Translations under genes and position numbers: made by a program
Shown here: positions 1 through 7,522 of the stretch, piece after piece
Numbering within the stretch: the stretch's first letter is position 1
Layout: every line of letters starts with the position of its first letter
Notes under the pieces: generated by a model
Told to the model about the DNA's origin: nothing
The model's input: the letters and a program-made list of their open reading frames with translations, nothing else
Database searches by the model: none
Assembly: GCA_910588415.1 (NCBI GenBank)
Contig: CAJUPK010000017.1
Span: forward strand, 11,400 to 24,602
Source of the DNA: an uncultured Oscillospiraceae bacterium
GTDB taxonomy: Bacteria > Bacillota > Clostridia > Oscillospirales > Acutalibacteraceae
Reading direction: 5' to 3'
Length of the DNA stretch: 13,203 nt

Positions 1-256
1 CGGGCTTTGTGGCATGAACAGCATATTTTCAGCAGGCGCCGCCTGGCTGGGGGCATGGGGTCCATGGGATAAGAGGGAGAGCCTCTGGCCTGGCTGGTCC
101 GGGATAGGGACAGCTTGGATATTAGTGGTTGCTTTTCTAAGAAATTTAGTGTATAATTCATATATTCCATCTTGTAAGCGTTGAAACGTAATCTTTTTTT
201 CCATAGTTTTACACAGTTTTACACATATTTTTAGAACAGGGGAGGCTTTTCAAACC
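1..256. other. Leader region upstream of glgP, no complete gene
   Basis: No complete gene is visible. Frame 1 of the plus strand is open from the window edge to a TAA at 70-72 and could be the last 23 codons of an upstream gene, but this short arginine- and glycine-rich peptide matches nothing I recognise. The second half is AT-rich and holds the glgP promoter, a T-run at 194-200 and a tandem 10-bp repeat AGTTTTACAC (205-214 and 215-224) just before the ribosome binding site. I see no clear terminator for an upstream gene. Confidence 0.5.
129..157 (+). promoter_or_regulatory. Putative sigma-A promoter for glgP
   Basis: TTGCTT (129-134) and TATAAT (152-157) are separated by exactly 17 bp. The expected start near 164 gives a leader of about 90 nt before the glgP ATG. 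The tandem AGTTTTACAC repeats at 205-224 lie in that leader and could be a regulator site; this is inference. Confidence 0.65.
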
Positions 257-2695
257 ATGAATTACTCGCTTACCGTTACGCAGATTAAGGAGGCCATCCG
301 GGACAAGCTGTCCCACACGTTTGGCGTTTCCCTGCAAAACGCTACCAACGAGGAGTATTATAAGGCCGTAGCGCTGATTGTGCGGGAGCTGATGGCCAAG
401 GGCCGGGCGGAGTTTAACCAGAACGCCGAGCGCACGGAGACCAAGCGCATCTATTACCTTTGCATGGAGTTTCTGCTGGGCCGGTCTTTAAAAAACAATC
501 TGTATAACCTGGGACTGGAGGAGAACGTGCGCCAGGCCCTTTCCGAGTTTGGCATTAAATTAGAGCACCTCTATGACCAGGAGCCGGACGCGGGCCTGGG
601 CAACGGGGGCCTGGGGCGGCTGGCCGCCTGCTTTTTAGATGGCCTTGCCACCCAGGGGTACCCGGCCATGGGGTATTCCCTGCGGTACGAGTACGGGCTG
701 TTCCGCCAGAAGCTGGTGGACGGCTGGCAGACCGAACTGCCGGACTTCTGGCTGCCAGGGGGCAGCGTGTGGATGCAGCAGGTGCCGGAGAACTCGGTGG
801 AGGTGCGCTTTGACGGGCGCATTGAAGAGCGTTGGAACGACCAGTACCATGCGGTGAAGCACAAGGACTACACCACGGTGAACGCGATTCCCTTTGACCT
901 GTATGTCTCTGGCAAGGACGGCAAGGGGGTCAGCCTTTTGCGGGTGTGGAAAGCCGAGAACCATCAGTTTGACATGAACCTGTTTGGCGGCGGCAACTAT
1001 ATGCGGGCCATGGAACAGCAGGCCATGGCGGAGGTAATCACCAAGGTGCTGTACCCAGAGGACGACCACACCGAGGGCAAGCTGCTGCGGCTCTCTCAGC
1101 AGTACTTCCTGGTGTCCGCCTCCATTCAGGACATCATCCGGCGGCACCTGTTTGTACACAGCAACCTGGACGAGCTGCCCAAGCTGGCGGCCATCCACCT
1201 GAACGACACCCACCCGGTGCTGGCCATTCCGGAGATGATGCGGGTTATGCTGGACGAGTGCGGCTACAGCTGGGAGGCGGCCTGGGACATTGTGAAGCAG
1301 ACCGTGGCCTACACCAACCACACGGTGATGAGCGAGGCCCTGGAGACCTGGAAGTGCGAGCTGGTGAAAATGCGCCTGCCCCGCATCTACCAGATCATCG
1401 AGGAGATCAACCGCCGCTTCTGGGAGGAGCTGAAGTACAAGGGCGTGGATCACGGCAAGATTGGCCGCATGGCCCCCATCCAGAACGGGTATATCAAAAT
1501 GGCCAACCTGGCGGTGATTGGCTCTCACAGCGTAAACGGCGTGTCCGCCCTGCACAGTGACATTTTGAAGGACGACCTGTTCCACGACTTCTATGTGGAG
1601 GAGCCCTATAAGTTTACCAATGTGACCAACGGCATTGCCCACCGCCGCTGGCTGTGCCAGGCCAACCCCCAGCTCTCCGGCCTGCTTACAGAGCTTATCG
1701 GCGGGGACTATGTGTACAACGCGAACAGCCTCTCGGACCTGCTGAAGTACCAGGACGACCCGGCGGTGCTGGAGAAGCTGCAAAAGATCAAGCGGGACAA
1801 CAAAGAGCGCCTGGCTGCCTATGTGAAGCGCACCCAGGGGGACATAGTGGACCCGGATTCCATTTTTGACGTGCAGGTGAAGCGCCTGCACGAGTATAAG
1901 CGCCAGCACATGAACGCCCTCTCCATTCTGGCCACCTACCAGTGGCTGCTGGACAATCCTAATGCGGACTTTACCCCCCACACCTGGTTCTTTGGGGCCA
2001 AAGCCGCCCCGGGGTACTACTTTGCCAAGCAGATCATCCAGTTTATTGCGGCCCTGGCCCACACCATCAACAACGACCAGCGGGTCAACAAGAAGATGAA
2101 GGTGGTGTTTGTGGAGAACTACTGCGTCACCTGGGCAGAGCTGCTGACCCCCGCGGCGGAGATCAGCGAGCAGATCTCCCTGGCCGGCACAGAGGCCAGC
2201 GGCACCAGCAACATGAAGTTTATGATTAACGGCGCCATTACCCTGGGCACTTTGGACGGGGCCAATGTGGAGATCCACGAGACCGTGGGGGACGAGAACA
2301 TCCTGCTGTTCGGCATGACGGCCAGCCAGGTGGAGGAGCTGAAGCGCACAGGCTATCACCCCATCCAGCACTACCAGCACGACGGGCAGATCAGAAGGGC
2401 CCTGGACGCCTTGAACCAGGGCATTGGCGGCAAGCAGTTCGGCGATATCTACCGGGCCATTCTCCAGCAGGACCGTTACATGGCCCTGGCGGACTTCCAG
2501 TCCTACCGTTCGGCCCAGCAGCGGGCGGAGCAGCTCTATCACGACCAGGCCCGTTGGAACAAGATGTCCCTGGTGAACATTGCCGGGGCCGGGCGCTTTG
2601 CGGCAGACCGGGCCATCCGGGACTATGCGGGCAACATCTGGTACGCCAACCCAGTGCCCCCTGAGAAAAACCTGGCGGCCAAGGTGTCTGTGTAA
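257..2695 (+). CDS. glgP: Glycogen/maltodextrin phosphorylase
   Basis: This enzyme removes the terminal alpha-1,4 glucose from glycogen or maltodextrin with phosphate, releasing glucose-1-phosphate in the cytoplasm. At 812 residues it has the normal length for family GT35. The glycine-rich block DAGLGNGGLGRLAACFLDG (residues 111-129) and the HTVMSEALETW block are family signatures. The pyridoxal-phosphate site EASGTSNMKFMINGA is intact, with Lys654 as the expected cofactor-binding residue. The ATG at 257 follows AGGGGAGG at 238-245, and the protein begins in the usual way with a helical N-terminus and no signal peptide. A GH13 amylase follows after 155 bp in the same direction, which fits alpha-glucan breakdown. 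Whether glycogen or maltodextrin is preferred cannot be read from the sequence, so malP is the main alternative name. Confidence 0.95.
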   Translation: MNYSLTVTQIKEAIRDKLSHTFGVSLQNATNEEYYKAVALIVRELMAKGRAEFNQNAERTETKRIYYLCMEFLLGRSLKNNLYNLGLEENVRQALSEFGIKLEHLYDQEPDAGLGNGGLGRLAACFLDGLATQGYPAMGYSLRYEYGLFRQKLVDGWQTELPDFWLPGGSVWMQQVPENSVEVRFDGRIEERWNDQYHAVKHKDYTTVNAIPFDLYVSGKDGKGVSLLRVWKAENHQFDMNLFGGGNYMRAMEQQAMAEVITKVLYPEDDHTEGKLLRLSQQYFLVSASIQDIIRRHLFVHSNLDELPKLAAIHLNDTHPVLAIPEMMRVMLDECGYSWEAAWDIVKQTVAYTNHTVMSEALETWKCELVKMRLPRIYQIIEEINRRFWEELKYKGVDHGKIGRMAPIQNGYIKMANLAVIGSHSVNGVSALHSDILKDDLFHDFYVEEPYKFTNVTNGIAHRRWLCQANPQLSGLLTELIGGDYVYNANSLSDLLKYQDDPAVLEKLQKIKRDNKERLAAYVKRTQGDIVDPDSIFDVQVKRLHEYKRQHMNALSILATYQWLLDNPNADFTPHTWFFGAKAAPGYYFAKQIIQFIAALAHTINNDQRVNKKMKVVFVENYCVTWAELLTPAAEISEQISLAGTEASGTSNMKFMINGAITLGTLDGANVEIHETVGDENILLFGMTASQVEELKRTGYHPIQHYQHDGQIRRALDALNQGIGGKQFGDIYRAILQQDRYMALADFQSYRSAQQRAEQLYHDQARWNKMSLVNIAGAGRFAADRAIRDYAGNIWYANPVPPEKNLAAKVSV

Positions 2696-2727
2696 GCCAA
2701 TCTTTCCGCTGAACCTATGTGTATTAT

Positions 2728-2758
2728 GTATGGGCTTTCCCCTGGGGAGAGCTCATAC
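2728..2758 (+). terminator. Strong intergenic hairpin, possible attenuator or mRNA stabiliser
   Basis: A 13-bp stem (2728-2740 with 2746-2758, including two G-U pairs) closes a 5-nt loop CCTGG. No T-run follows, so it is not a typical intrinsic terminator. It sits 32 nt after the glgP stop and could stabilise the glgP 3' end or reduce read-through into the GH13 gene. Confidence 0.45.
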
Positions 2759-2850
2759 ATTCCATTTAGGGCGTGTTCCCATGCCCGCCTCTGCCCGGCC
2801 CCACGGGCCTGCTATGTGTTTGATATGTCTTTAAGAGGAGTTGCATTTGT

Positions 2851-4785
2851 ATGTTCCATTCAAGAAACCCCAAATACCGCAATCCCACCGGAGCGGTGGA
2901 GGCAGGCACCCCGGTACACTTCCGCATCACCCTGCCCCGGGATCTGTCCTGCACAGCCGCCCGGCTGATGGTGGAGCAGGAGGGCAGGCCCGCCCTGCTG
3001 CAGGACATGTTCTGGTGCGGCATGAACGGCGACCACAAGGAGTGGTGGGAGTGCGACTTTACCCCCCAGGAGCCGGGCCTCTACTTTTACCAGTTTGAGG
3101 CCAGCACCTGCCGGGGGGTCCAGCGGCTCTCCCGGGGGGACCACGGCCGGGCCATCTATGGCGGCACCTACCGCTGGCAGCTGACCGTGTGCCAGGCGGG
3201 CTTTCATACCCCGGACTGGCTCTCCGGCGGGGTGATGTACCAGGTGTTCCCGGACCGCTTCTGCCGGGCAGGGGAGCCCTTGCAGGAGGGCCCGGCCCAG
3301 GGGGCTGCCCTGGAGGAGCAGCGGATTCTCTCTGGCCGGACCTGCCATGGGGACTGGTATGCCCAGCCGGACTGGCGGCCCAATGCCCAGGGGCGCGTCA
3401 CCAACACGGATTTTTTTGGAGGCAACCTGCAGGGCATAGAGGAAAAGCTGCCCTATTTGGAGAGCCTGGGAGTTACCTGCCTGTACCTGAACCCCATCTT
3501 TGAGAGCCACTCCAATCATCGGTACGACACAGCGGACTACTCCAAGATAGACCCCATGCTGGGGGACGAGGCAGCTTTCCGGTCCCTGTGTGCGGCGGCC
3601 AAGGAGCGGGGCATCCGGGTGCTGCTGGACGGGGTGTTCAGCCACACAGGCAGCGACAGCGTGTACTTTAACCGAGAGGGCCGCTACGAGAGCCTGGGGG
3701 CCTACAACTCCTCCCAGTCCCCCTACTACCCCTGGTACTCCTTCCGCCAGTGGCCGGGGGAGTACGACAGCTGGTGGGGCTTTGACACCCTGCCCAATGT
3801 GATTGAGACCAATGAGGGCTATGACCGGTTTATCAACGGCCAGGAGGGCATTGTGCGCCGCTGGCTGCGGGCAGGGGCCTCTGGCTGGCGGCTGGATGTG
3901 GCCGACGAGCTGCCCGACGCTTTCATCGACCGGCTCTCTGCCGCGGCCAAGGCGGAAAAGCCCGACGCCCTGGTACTGGGGGAGGTGTGGGAGGACGCCT
4001 CCAACAAGTCCGCCTACGGGGTGCGGCGGCGCTATCTGCTGGGAGGCCAGCTGGACAGCGTGATGAACTACCCCTTCCGGGACGCCATTCTGGGCTTTCT
4101 TCTGGGGGGCAATCCCCAGGACTTTGGGGAGGCTGTGGAAAACATTGTGGAGAACTACCCGCCCCAGTGCCTGCGGCTGCTGATGAACCATATTGGCACC
4201 CACGACACAGAACGGGCCTTGACCGTGCTGGGCGGCGAACCCGCTGGCAGCCGGGGCCGGGAGTGGCAGAGCGCCCAGGTTCTCTCGGAAAAGCAGCGGC
4301 AGACCGGACTTGCCCGGCTGAAGCTGGCCGCGGCTATCCAATACATCCTGCCTGGGGTGCCCTGCCTGTACTACGGGGACGAGGCCGGGCTGGAGGGCTA
4401 CCGGGACCCCTTTAATCGGGCTTGCTATCCCTGGGGCCGGGAGGACCAGGACCTGCTGGCCTGGTACCGAACCCTGGGCCAAGTGCGGGGGGAGCACCGG
4501 GAGCTTTTGGCCCGGGGCGGCTACCGCACCCTGCGGGCAGAGGGCAACCTGCTGGCCCTGGAGCGCTACCGGCTTACCGCCCGGGAGGGCCAGGACCTGG
4601 TGGCCCGGGAGAGCCTGCTGCTGGTTGTGAACCGCAGCGAGCGCCCCCAAAGCATTATGAGCCTGAAGCTGGACCTGTCCGGCGGCCAGCTGCTTTTGGG
4701 CGAGGCCCTGGGCGCTGTCTCCGTACTGCGGCCTTTTGGATGTTCCCTTTTAAAATTTCGCAGGGAAATACCAACAAACACTTGA
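2851..4785 (+). CDS. GH13 alpha-glucan hydrolase (neopullulanase/cyclomaltodextrinase-like)
   Basis: This is a glycoside hydrolase family 13 enzyme that should cleave alpha-1,4 (perhaps also alpha-1,6) bonds of maltodextrins or glycogen fragments. Residues 1 to about 115 look like a beta-rich N-terminal domain. The catalytic barrel begins at GVMYQVFPDRF. Conserved region I is DGVFSH (Asp260, His265), region II GWRLDVADE carries the nucleophile Asp349, region III GEVWE the acid/base Glu378, and region IV HIGTHDTER the third acid Asp452 after His451. All catalytic residues are present. No signal peptide is visible, so it is probably cytoplasmic. AAGAGGAG at 2833-2840 sits before the ATG at 2851. 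It follows glgP in the same direction, which suggests joint glucan breakdown. Exact specificity (neopullulanase, cyclomaltodextrinase or alpha-amylase) cannot be decided from motifs. Its TGA overlaps the -35 box of the tRNA promoter. Confidence 0.9.
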   Translation: MFHSRNPKYRNPTGAVEAGTPVHFRITLPRDLSCTAARLMVEQEGRPALLQDMFWCGMNGDHKEWWECDFTPQEPGLYFYQFEASTCRGVQRLSRGDHGRAIYGGTYRWQLTVCQAGFHTPDWLSGGVMYQVFPDRFCRAGEPLQEGPAQGAALEEQRILSGRTCHGDWYAQPDWRPNAQGRVTNTDFFGGNLQGIEEKLPYLESLGVTCLYLNPIFESHSNHRYDTADYSKIDPMLGDEAAFRSLCAAAKERGIRVLLDGVFSHTGSDSVYFNREGRYESLGAYNSSQSPYYPWYSFRQWPGEYDSWWGFDTLPNVIETNEGYDRFINGQEGIVRRWLRAGASGWRLDVADELPDAFIDRLSAAAKAEKPDALVLGEVWEDASNKSAYGVRRRYLLGGQLDSVMNYPFRDAILGFLLGGNPQDFGEAVENIVENYPPQCLRLLMNHIGTHDTERALTVLGGEPAGSRGREWQSAQVLSEKQRQTGLARLKLAAAIQYILPGVPCLYYGDEAGLEGYRDPFNRACYPWGREDQDLLAWYRTLGQVRGEHRELLARGGYRTLRAEGNLLALERYRLTAREGQDLVARESLLLVVNRSERPQSIMSLKLDLSGGQLLLGEALGAVSVLRPFGCSLLKFRREIPTNT

Positions 4786-4810
4786 CAAACCTCGAAAAGG
4801 GTAGTATAAT
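4782..4810 (+). promoter_or_regulatory. Consensus sigma-A promoter of tRNA-Arg
   Basis: TTGACA (4782-4787) and TATAAT (4805-4810) match both consensus hexamers with a 17-bp spacer. The GH13 stop codon TGA (4783-4785) lies within the -35 hexamer. Transcription should start near 4817, about 10 nt before the mature tRNA end. Confidence 0.88.
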
Positions 4811-4826
4811 AAGAAAGCTGAAACAA

Positions 4827-4903
4827 GCGCCAGTAGCTCAGCTGGATAGAGTGTTTGGCTACGAACCAAAAGGTCGGGGGTTCGAATCCCTTCTGGCGTG
4901 CCA
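4827..4903 (+). tRNA. tRNA-Arg (anticodon ACG)
   Basis: The 77 nt fold into a complete cloverleaf: acceptor GCGCCAG with CTGGCGT (one G-U at the end), a GCTC/GAGT D-stem, an anticodon stem TTTGG/CCAAA around loop CTACGAA, a TTCGAAT T-loop, and an encoded CCA end. The anticodon is ACG, which reads CGN arginine codons after A-to-I editing. Bases from 4858 to the 3' end are repeated at 13075, so this gene is the integration site of the element. The 3' half here may have been supplied by the element, but its sequence is identical to the displaced copy. Confidence 0.96.
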
Positions 4904-4906
4904 GCT
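4858..4906 (+). repeat. attL core: tRNA-Arg 3' end, 49-bp direct repeat
   Basis: These 49 bp, from the anticodon stem through CCA plus GCT, are identical to 13075-13123. Weaker similarity continues through the adjoining hairpin. This is the usual arrangement for tyrosine integrases that use tRNA genes and leave the tRNA intact. Confidence 0.93.
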
Positions 4907-4911
4907 CAAGT

Positions 4912-4949
4912 CCCTAGAAACTCCAAGGTTTCTGGGGATTTTTCTTTTT
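4912..4949 (+). terminator. Rho-independent terminator of tRNA-Arg
   Basis: A stem of about 10 bp (4912-4921 with 4928-4937, one T-G pair) with loop TCCAAG is followed by a T-rich tail at 4939-4949. It lies outside the att core on the element side, so the element appears to supply the terminator now used by the tRNA gene. Confidence 0.8.
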
Positions 4950-4984
4950 GCAAACAGCAAAAATTTGGGGTCGGTTTGGCCCCT

Positions 4985-5043
4985 GAGTTCAACTATAATT
5001 CAACTTTTGGATTTCCAGCGGTCAGTTCAACTCTGAGTTCAAC
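4985..5043 (+). repeat. Putative integrase arm-type sites, left end
   Basis: Four near-identical 9-mers occur in the same orientation: GAGTTCAAC (4985-4993), TAATTCAAC (4996-5004), CAGTTCAAC (5023-5031) and GAGTTCAAC (5035-5043). They form two pairs with 11- and 12-bp spacing, about one helical turn. The same motif pair occurs near attR. Position between attL and the int stop codon fits integrase N-domain binding sites. Confidence 0.65.
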
Positions 5044-5057
5044 GGAACACCAAACCC

Positions 5058-6248
5058 TTACGCTTTTTTCAGGAAAATTTCTCCCAGGATATCCGCTGAT
5101 TTCTGGTCGGCAGCTTCTATGACATGGACGTAGATGTCAGCGGTGGTGCTTACTTGTGCGTGGCCTAGCCGGGCGGAGATACTTACGCTGTCCACACCGG
5201 CAAAGTAGAGCATAGAGGCCATTGTATGGCGGAAAGCGTGGGGATTGATATGTGGCAGGCCGTGACGCTTACTGAAGCGGTCGAGCCAAGTGGTCACACT
5301 GTCGGGGTGCATGGGTTCACCTGTGTCTTGGGCGAACACAAAGTCACGATTCTCGTAGTAGTCTCCCAGCCGTAGGCGCTCCATGTTCTGCCAGATACGG
5401 TATTCCCTCAATAAGTCCATAGTCTCGCGGGGCAGAGCAATCGTCCGGCGAGATTTTTCTGTTTTGGGCGTAGTCTCATATATACCACGGTCTGGGCTGT
5501 AAATCACGTTGTTATCTATGCGGAGAGTGCAGTTTTCAAAGTCTACTTTTGCCCATTTTAAGCCGAGCAATTCACCACGGCGCATACCTGTGATTAGCAG
5601 TAGGTGTGTGATCGTTTTCCACTTGAGAGGCTCGCTCTCCAAAGCATCGCGGATAGCGGCAACCTCATCTGGCTGGAAGAACTGTACCTCTTTCTTTACT
5701 TGTCGGGGTACGGTAGCGCGGTGGGCGGCGTTGTACAGTACCAATCCCTCCCGGACGGCCTGCTCCAACACGGTGGATATGAACACGTTACACTCCTTGA
5801 TGGACTTGGGCGACAGCGGCCCGCCGGTGCGGGAGTTGGCTCCGGGCTGGTTCAGAGAAGCATAGAATTGATTGAGATGTTGAGGCCTGAGCTCGGTGAT
5901 TCGTATGTGTCCAATGGCCGGGTACACCCTTTTAGCCGACGATTGGTAGGCCCTGATTGTGGTGTGCTTTACTCCGGTCTGCTCCTTGAGCTGCAGCACA
6001 TACTCTGCATACTGCTGAAAGGTCTGCCTGCAGTCAGCATGAAGCCCCTCCCGGCACTCCTTCTCAAAGGTCGCGGCGAACGCCTCAGCTTTTTTCCTTG
6101 CGCTCTTTTCCGTCCAAGTAGGCTTGACCTCAAAGGTCGCCGTGTAGGGCTTCAACTGCTTGCCATCGGCTCCTCTGCCCCTGTGGACGCGAATACTGTA
6201 GCTTATCAGTTTGCCGGACTTGTCCCGGCGCTCCTGGATATTAGCCAT
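5058..6248 (-). CDS. int: Tyrosine site-specific integrase
   Basis: This enzyme should integrate and excise the element by recombining the tRNA-Arg core site. The 396-residue protein has the layout of Tn916/phage-type integrases: an N-terminal arm-binding region (about 1-70), a core-binding SAM-like domain (about 75-170) and a C-terminal catalytic domain (about 190-390). Catalytic residues are all visible: Arg223 in TGMRRGEL, a beta-hairpin lysine near 262-265, His337 and Arg340 in HAFRH, His363 in LGHA, and the nucleophile Tyr373 in DIYVHV. The ATG follows GGAGG and overlaps the end of the upstream repressor gene by 8 nt, so the two are translationally coupled. The stop codon is about 150 bp from attL, the standard position for such elements. 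Confidence 0.95.
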   Translation of the reverse strand: MANIQERRDKSGKLISYSIRVHRGRGADGKQLKPYTATFEVKPTWTEKSARKKAEAFAATFEKECREGLHADCRQTFQQYAEYVLQLKEQTGVKHTTIRAYQSSAKRVYPAIGHIRITELRPQHLNQFYASLNQPGANSRTGGPLSPKSIKECNVFISTVLEQAVREGLVLYNAAHRATVPRQVKKEVQFFQPDEVAAIRDALESEPLKWKTITHLLLITGMRRGELLGLKWAKVDFENCTLRIDNNVIYSPDRGIYETTPKTEKSRRTIALPRETMDLLREYRIWQNMERLRLGDYYENRDFVFAQDTGEPMHPDSVTTWLDRFSKRHGLPHINPHAFRHTMASMLYFAGVDSVSISARLGHAQVSTTADIYVHVIEAADQKSADILGEIFLKKA

Positions 6249-6825
6249 TCAACCGCCTCCTTTTGAGAAAGTCCTCTACTCTGTCATCCATCAGGTGCAA
6301 AAGCGAGCTCATAGCAACATATTTGGGGTCTTGCAGGTTATGGATAAACTTCTTCCAATAGTCCTGTACACGCTGCTCAGAGCCACGGTCCGCATCGTCC
6401 GCTGCAATCAGGAAGGCCACATCTATGGCATTCATCATCCTGCGAAACTCCTTTTGCTCCATCAGCCAGTTTGCAAACTCTACCCCATGAACACGGTGTT
6501 CCTCCTCGTATCCGCCAGAGGTAAATTCCTTCCAAAAGGCTACATTGTCCTCAGAAAGCTTCAAATACTCGCAAACCTCAGCCTCTGCTGCTTTCGGATC
6601 CCGAACCTGGGAGCGCCCTACCAGCCAGTCAACCGGGACTTCAAAGTAGTCCGCGATGGCGCACAGAGCTGTCAATCCTGGCTCTGCCTTGCCATTTTGG
6701 TAGTTGGACAGCGCTCCCACAGAGATTTCTATCTCCTTTGCCAGCTCCTTGATGGGCTTTCCGCTCTCTTTTGTAAGACTGCTCAGCCGTTGTGCTAGCA
6801 ATCTGGCATAAGAATCTTGTTTCAT
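6241..6825 (-). CDS. cI-like XRE-family repressor
   Basis: This 194-residue protein probably represses the rightward operon of the element and controls its own operon with int. An N-terminal XRE helix-turn-helix spans about residues 5-62; the core KELAKEIEISVGALSNYQNG ends in the recognition helix, followed by the typical ALCAIADYFEVPVDWLVG. The C-terminal half is acidic and helical and does not show the Ser/Lys protease motifs of a LexA/cI autocleavage domain, so induction by RecA cleavage is unlikely. I chose the start at 6825 because AAAGGGTGAG lies just upstream; an upstream ATG in frame (6867) would add 14 residues but has no such site. It overlaps int by 8 nt and is divergent from the HTH/excisionase operon. 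Confidence 0.85.
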   Translation of the reverse strand: MKQDSYARLLAQRLSSLTKESGKPIKELAKEIEISVGALSNYQNGKAEPGLTALCAIADYFEVPVDWLVGRSQVRDPKAAEAEVCEYLKLSEDNVAFWKEFTSGGYEEEHRVHGVEFANWLMEQKEFRRMMNAIDVAFLIAADDADRGSEQRVQDYWKKFIHNLQDPKYVAMSSLLHLMDDRVEDFLKRRRLNG

Positions 6826-6847
6826 TCGCTCACCCTTTCTACACATA

Positions 6848-6983
6848 ATCATGAACTTTGCTCGCAAATCATCATTAAAAAGAACATCATGAACTTGCTT
6901 GACTTTCTTGCCATGATTCTCTATAATGAAAACACGATGACAAATTCATCATAATCATTCTACACGATGTCCAGCCCGATGTC
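6848..6983. promoter_or_regulatory. Divergent control region with candidate operators
   Basis: Several short repeats surround the divergent start region. ATCATGAACTT occurs at 6848-6858 and 6886-6896 (38 bp apart), ACACGATG at 6932-6939 and 6962-6969 (30 bp apart), and CGATGTC at 6965-6971 and 6977-6983. The first pair lies between the repressor start and the rightward -35 box, and the ACACGATG pair begins just downstream of the rightward -10 box. They are candidate operators for the XRE repressor or the small HTH protein. I could not identify a convincing leftward promoter. Confidence 0.5.
6899..6927 (+). promoter_or_regulatory. Rightward promoter of element operon
   Basis: TTGACT (6899-6904) and TATAAT (6922-6927) are 17 bp apart. 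This should drive the HTH, excisionase-like, D5 and possibly mobC genes. One ATCATGAACTT repeat ends 2 bp before the -35 box, and ACACGATG repeats follow the -10 box, a layout that suits repression. Confidence 0.75.
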
Positions 6984-7017
6984 AAGTAGAAAATTCATGT
7001 TGAAATGAAGATGTGCA

Positions 7018-7200
7018 ATGAAAGCGAACGAAACTGTACGCAAAGCCGCACGCAAAGCCAATGTCCCACTCTGGCAAGTCGCGGCAGAGTTGGGAATCTC
7101 CGAGCCGACCCTGACCCGGTGGCTGCGGTTCCCACTCACCCCGGACAAGGAGGCCACAATGCTTGCGGCAATCAAAAAACTGGAAAGAGAGGTAGGTTAA
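7018..7200 (+). CDS. Small helix-turn-helix DNA-binding protein
   Basis: The 60-residue protein has a clear HTH core, VPLWQVAAELGISEPTLTRW, and little else. Small proteins of this type are common as the first gene of the rightward operon in Firmicutes mobile elements, where they act as Cro-like or activating regulators; that role is inferred. Its stop codon shares one base with the next start (TAATG). The ribosome binding site is weak (GAAG about 8 nt before ATG). A longer overlapping reading frame from 7005 is the out-of-frame extension of the next gene and is less likely. Confidence 0.75.
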   Translation: MKANETVRKAARKANVPLWQVAAELGISEPTLTRWLRFPLTPDKEATMLAAIKKLEREVG

Positions 7201-7385
7201 TGGAGAAACGCTTTTTGACCATCCGCCAGACCGCCAAGCTGGGGCTTTTGAGCGAGTATCAACTGCGGCTATGGCAAAAGCAGGGCAAGCTGCCCGGGGT
7301 ATACTCCGGGGTGAAGTTCATGGTGAATGTCCCTCAGCTTGAGGAAAAGCTAGAGGAGATTAGCCGGAACGGAGGTGCCGCATGA
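7200..7385 (+). CDS. xis: Excisionase-like HTH protein
   Basis: A 61-residue basic protein whose sequence (TIRQTAKLGLLSEYQLRLW, then KLPGVYSGVKFMVNVPQLEEKLE) resembles MerR-like/HTH_17 excisionase domains: a short winged helix that bends DNA at att sites to favour excision. It starts at the ATG sharing a base with the preceding stop and is translated after it, so both are likely made from one mRNA. An excisionase beside an int-bearing module is expected, but small winged-helix proteins of this class may also be plain regulators. Confidence 0.68.
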   Translation: MEKRFLTIRQTAKLGLLSEYQLRLWQKQGKLPGVYSGVKFMVNVPQLEEKLEEISRNGGAA

Positions 7386-7522
7386 TGTACACCAAAGAAA
7401 AGGCCCTCTCCCGGCGCTTACGACATTGGCTGGCACCAAGTCGCGCAGAGAAAGGGCAAGGACTACATTCACAAGCACATTGTAGCATGGGAGGCAGAGG
7501 AAGTCAAGAGGTGCGCCTATGA
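7382..7522 (+). CDS. Small ORF (46 aa), probably frameshifted
   Basis: The ORF starts MMYTKEKALSR, overlaps the excisionase-like gene by 4 nt (ATGA) and ends with a TGA overlapping the primase ATG. After about codon 11 the product looks unlike a natural protein. The plus-strand frame one base ahead reads AYDIGWHQVAQRKGKDYIHK and continues with a helical segment ending EAEEVKR, which looks genuine. This suggests an extra base near 7411-7418 in what was once a single small protein. The function is unknown to me. It could also be a real small ORF, since the start and stop couple neatly to both neighbours. Confidence 0.4.
   Translation: MMYTKEKALSRRLRHWLAPSRAEKGQGLHSQAHCSMGGRGSQEVRL

Noticed and set aside
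205..224. Tandem AGTTTTACAC pair before glgP as a riboswitch or CRISPR-like repeat
   Set aside because: Only two units, without spacers or recognisable aptamer structure; noted only as a possible leader regulator site.
635..4650. Very long antisense open frames (about 635 and 596 codons) opposite glgP and the GH13 gene
   Set aside because: They are rich in Val, Leu, His and Gln with no domain signature, lie wholly opposite genes with clear motifs, and are expected in GC-rich coding DNA with few TA-ending codons.
4422..5036. Open frame running through the GH13 end and across the tRNA gene
   Set aside because: It reads through a tRNA, is Gly/Pro/Ala-rich and has no ribosome site; it is a shadow frame.
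7005..7385. Longer start for the excisionase-like protein (126 codons)
   Set aside because: The extra N-terminus is the out-of-frame shadow of the small HTH gene and is low-complexity; the ATG at 7200 couples to the upstream stop.
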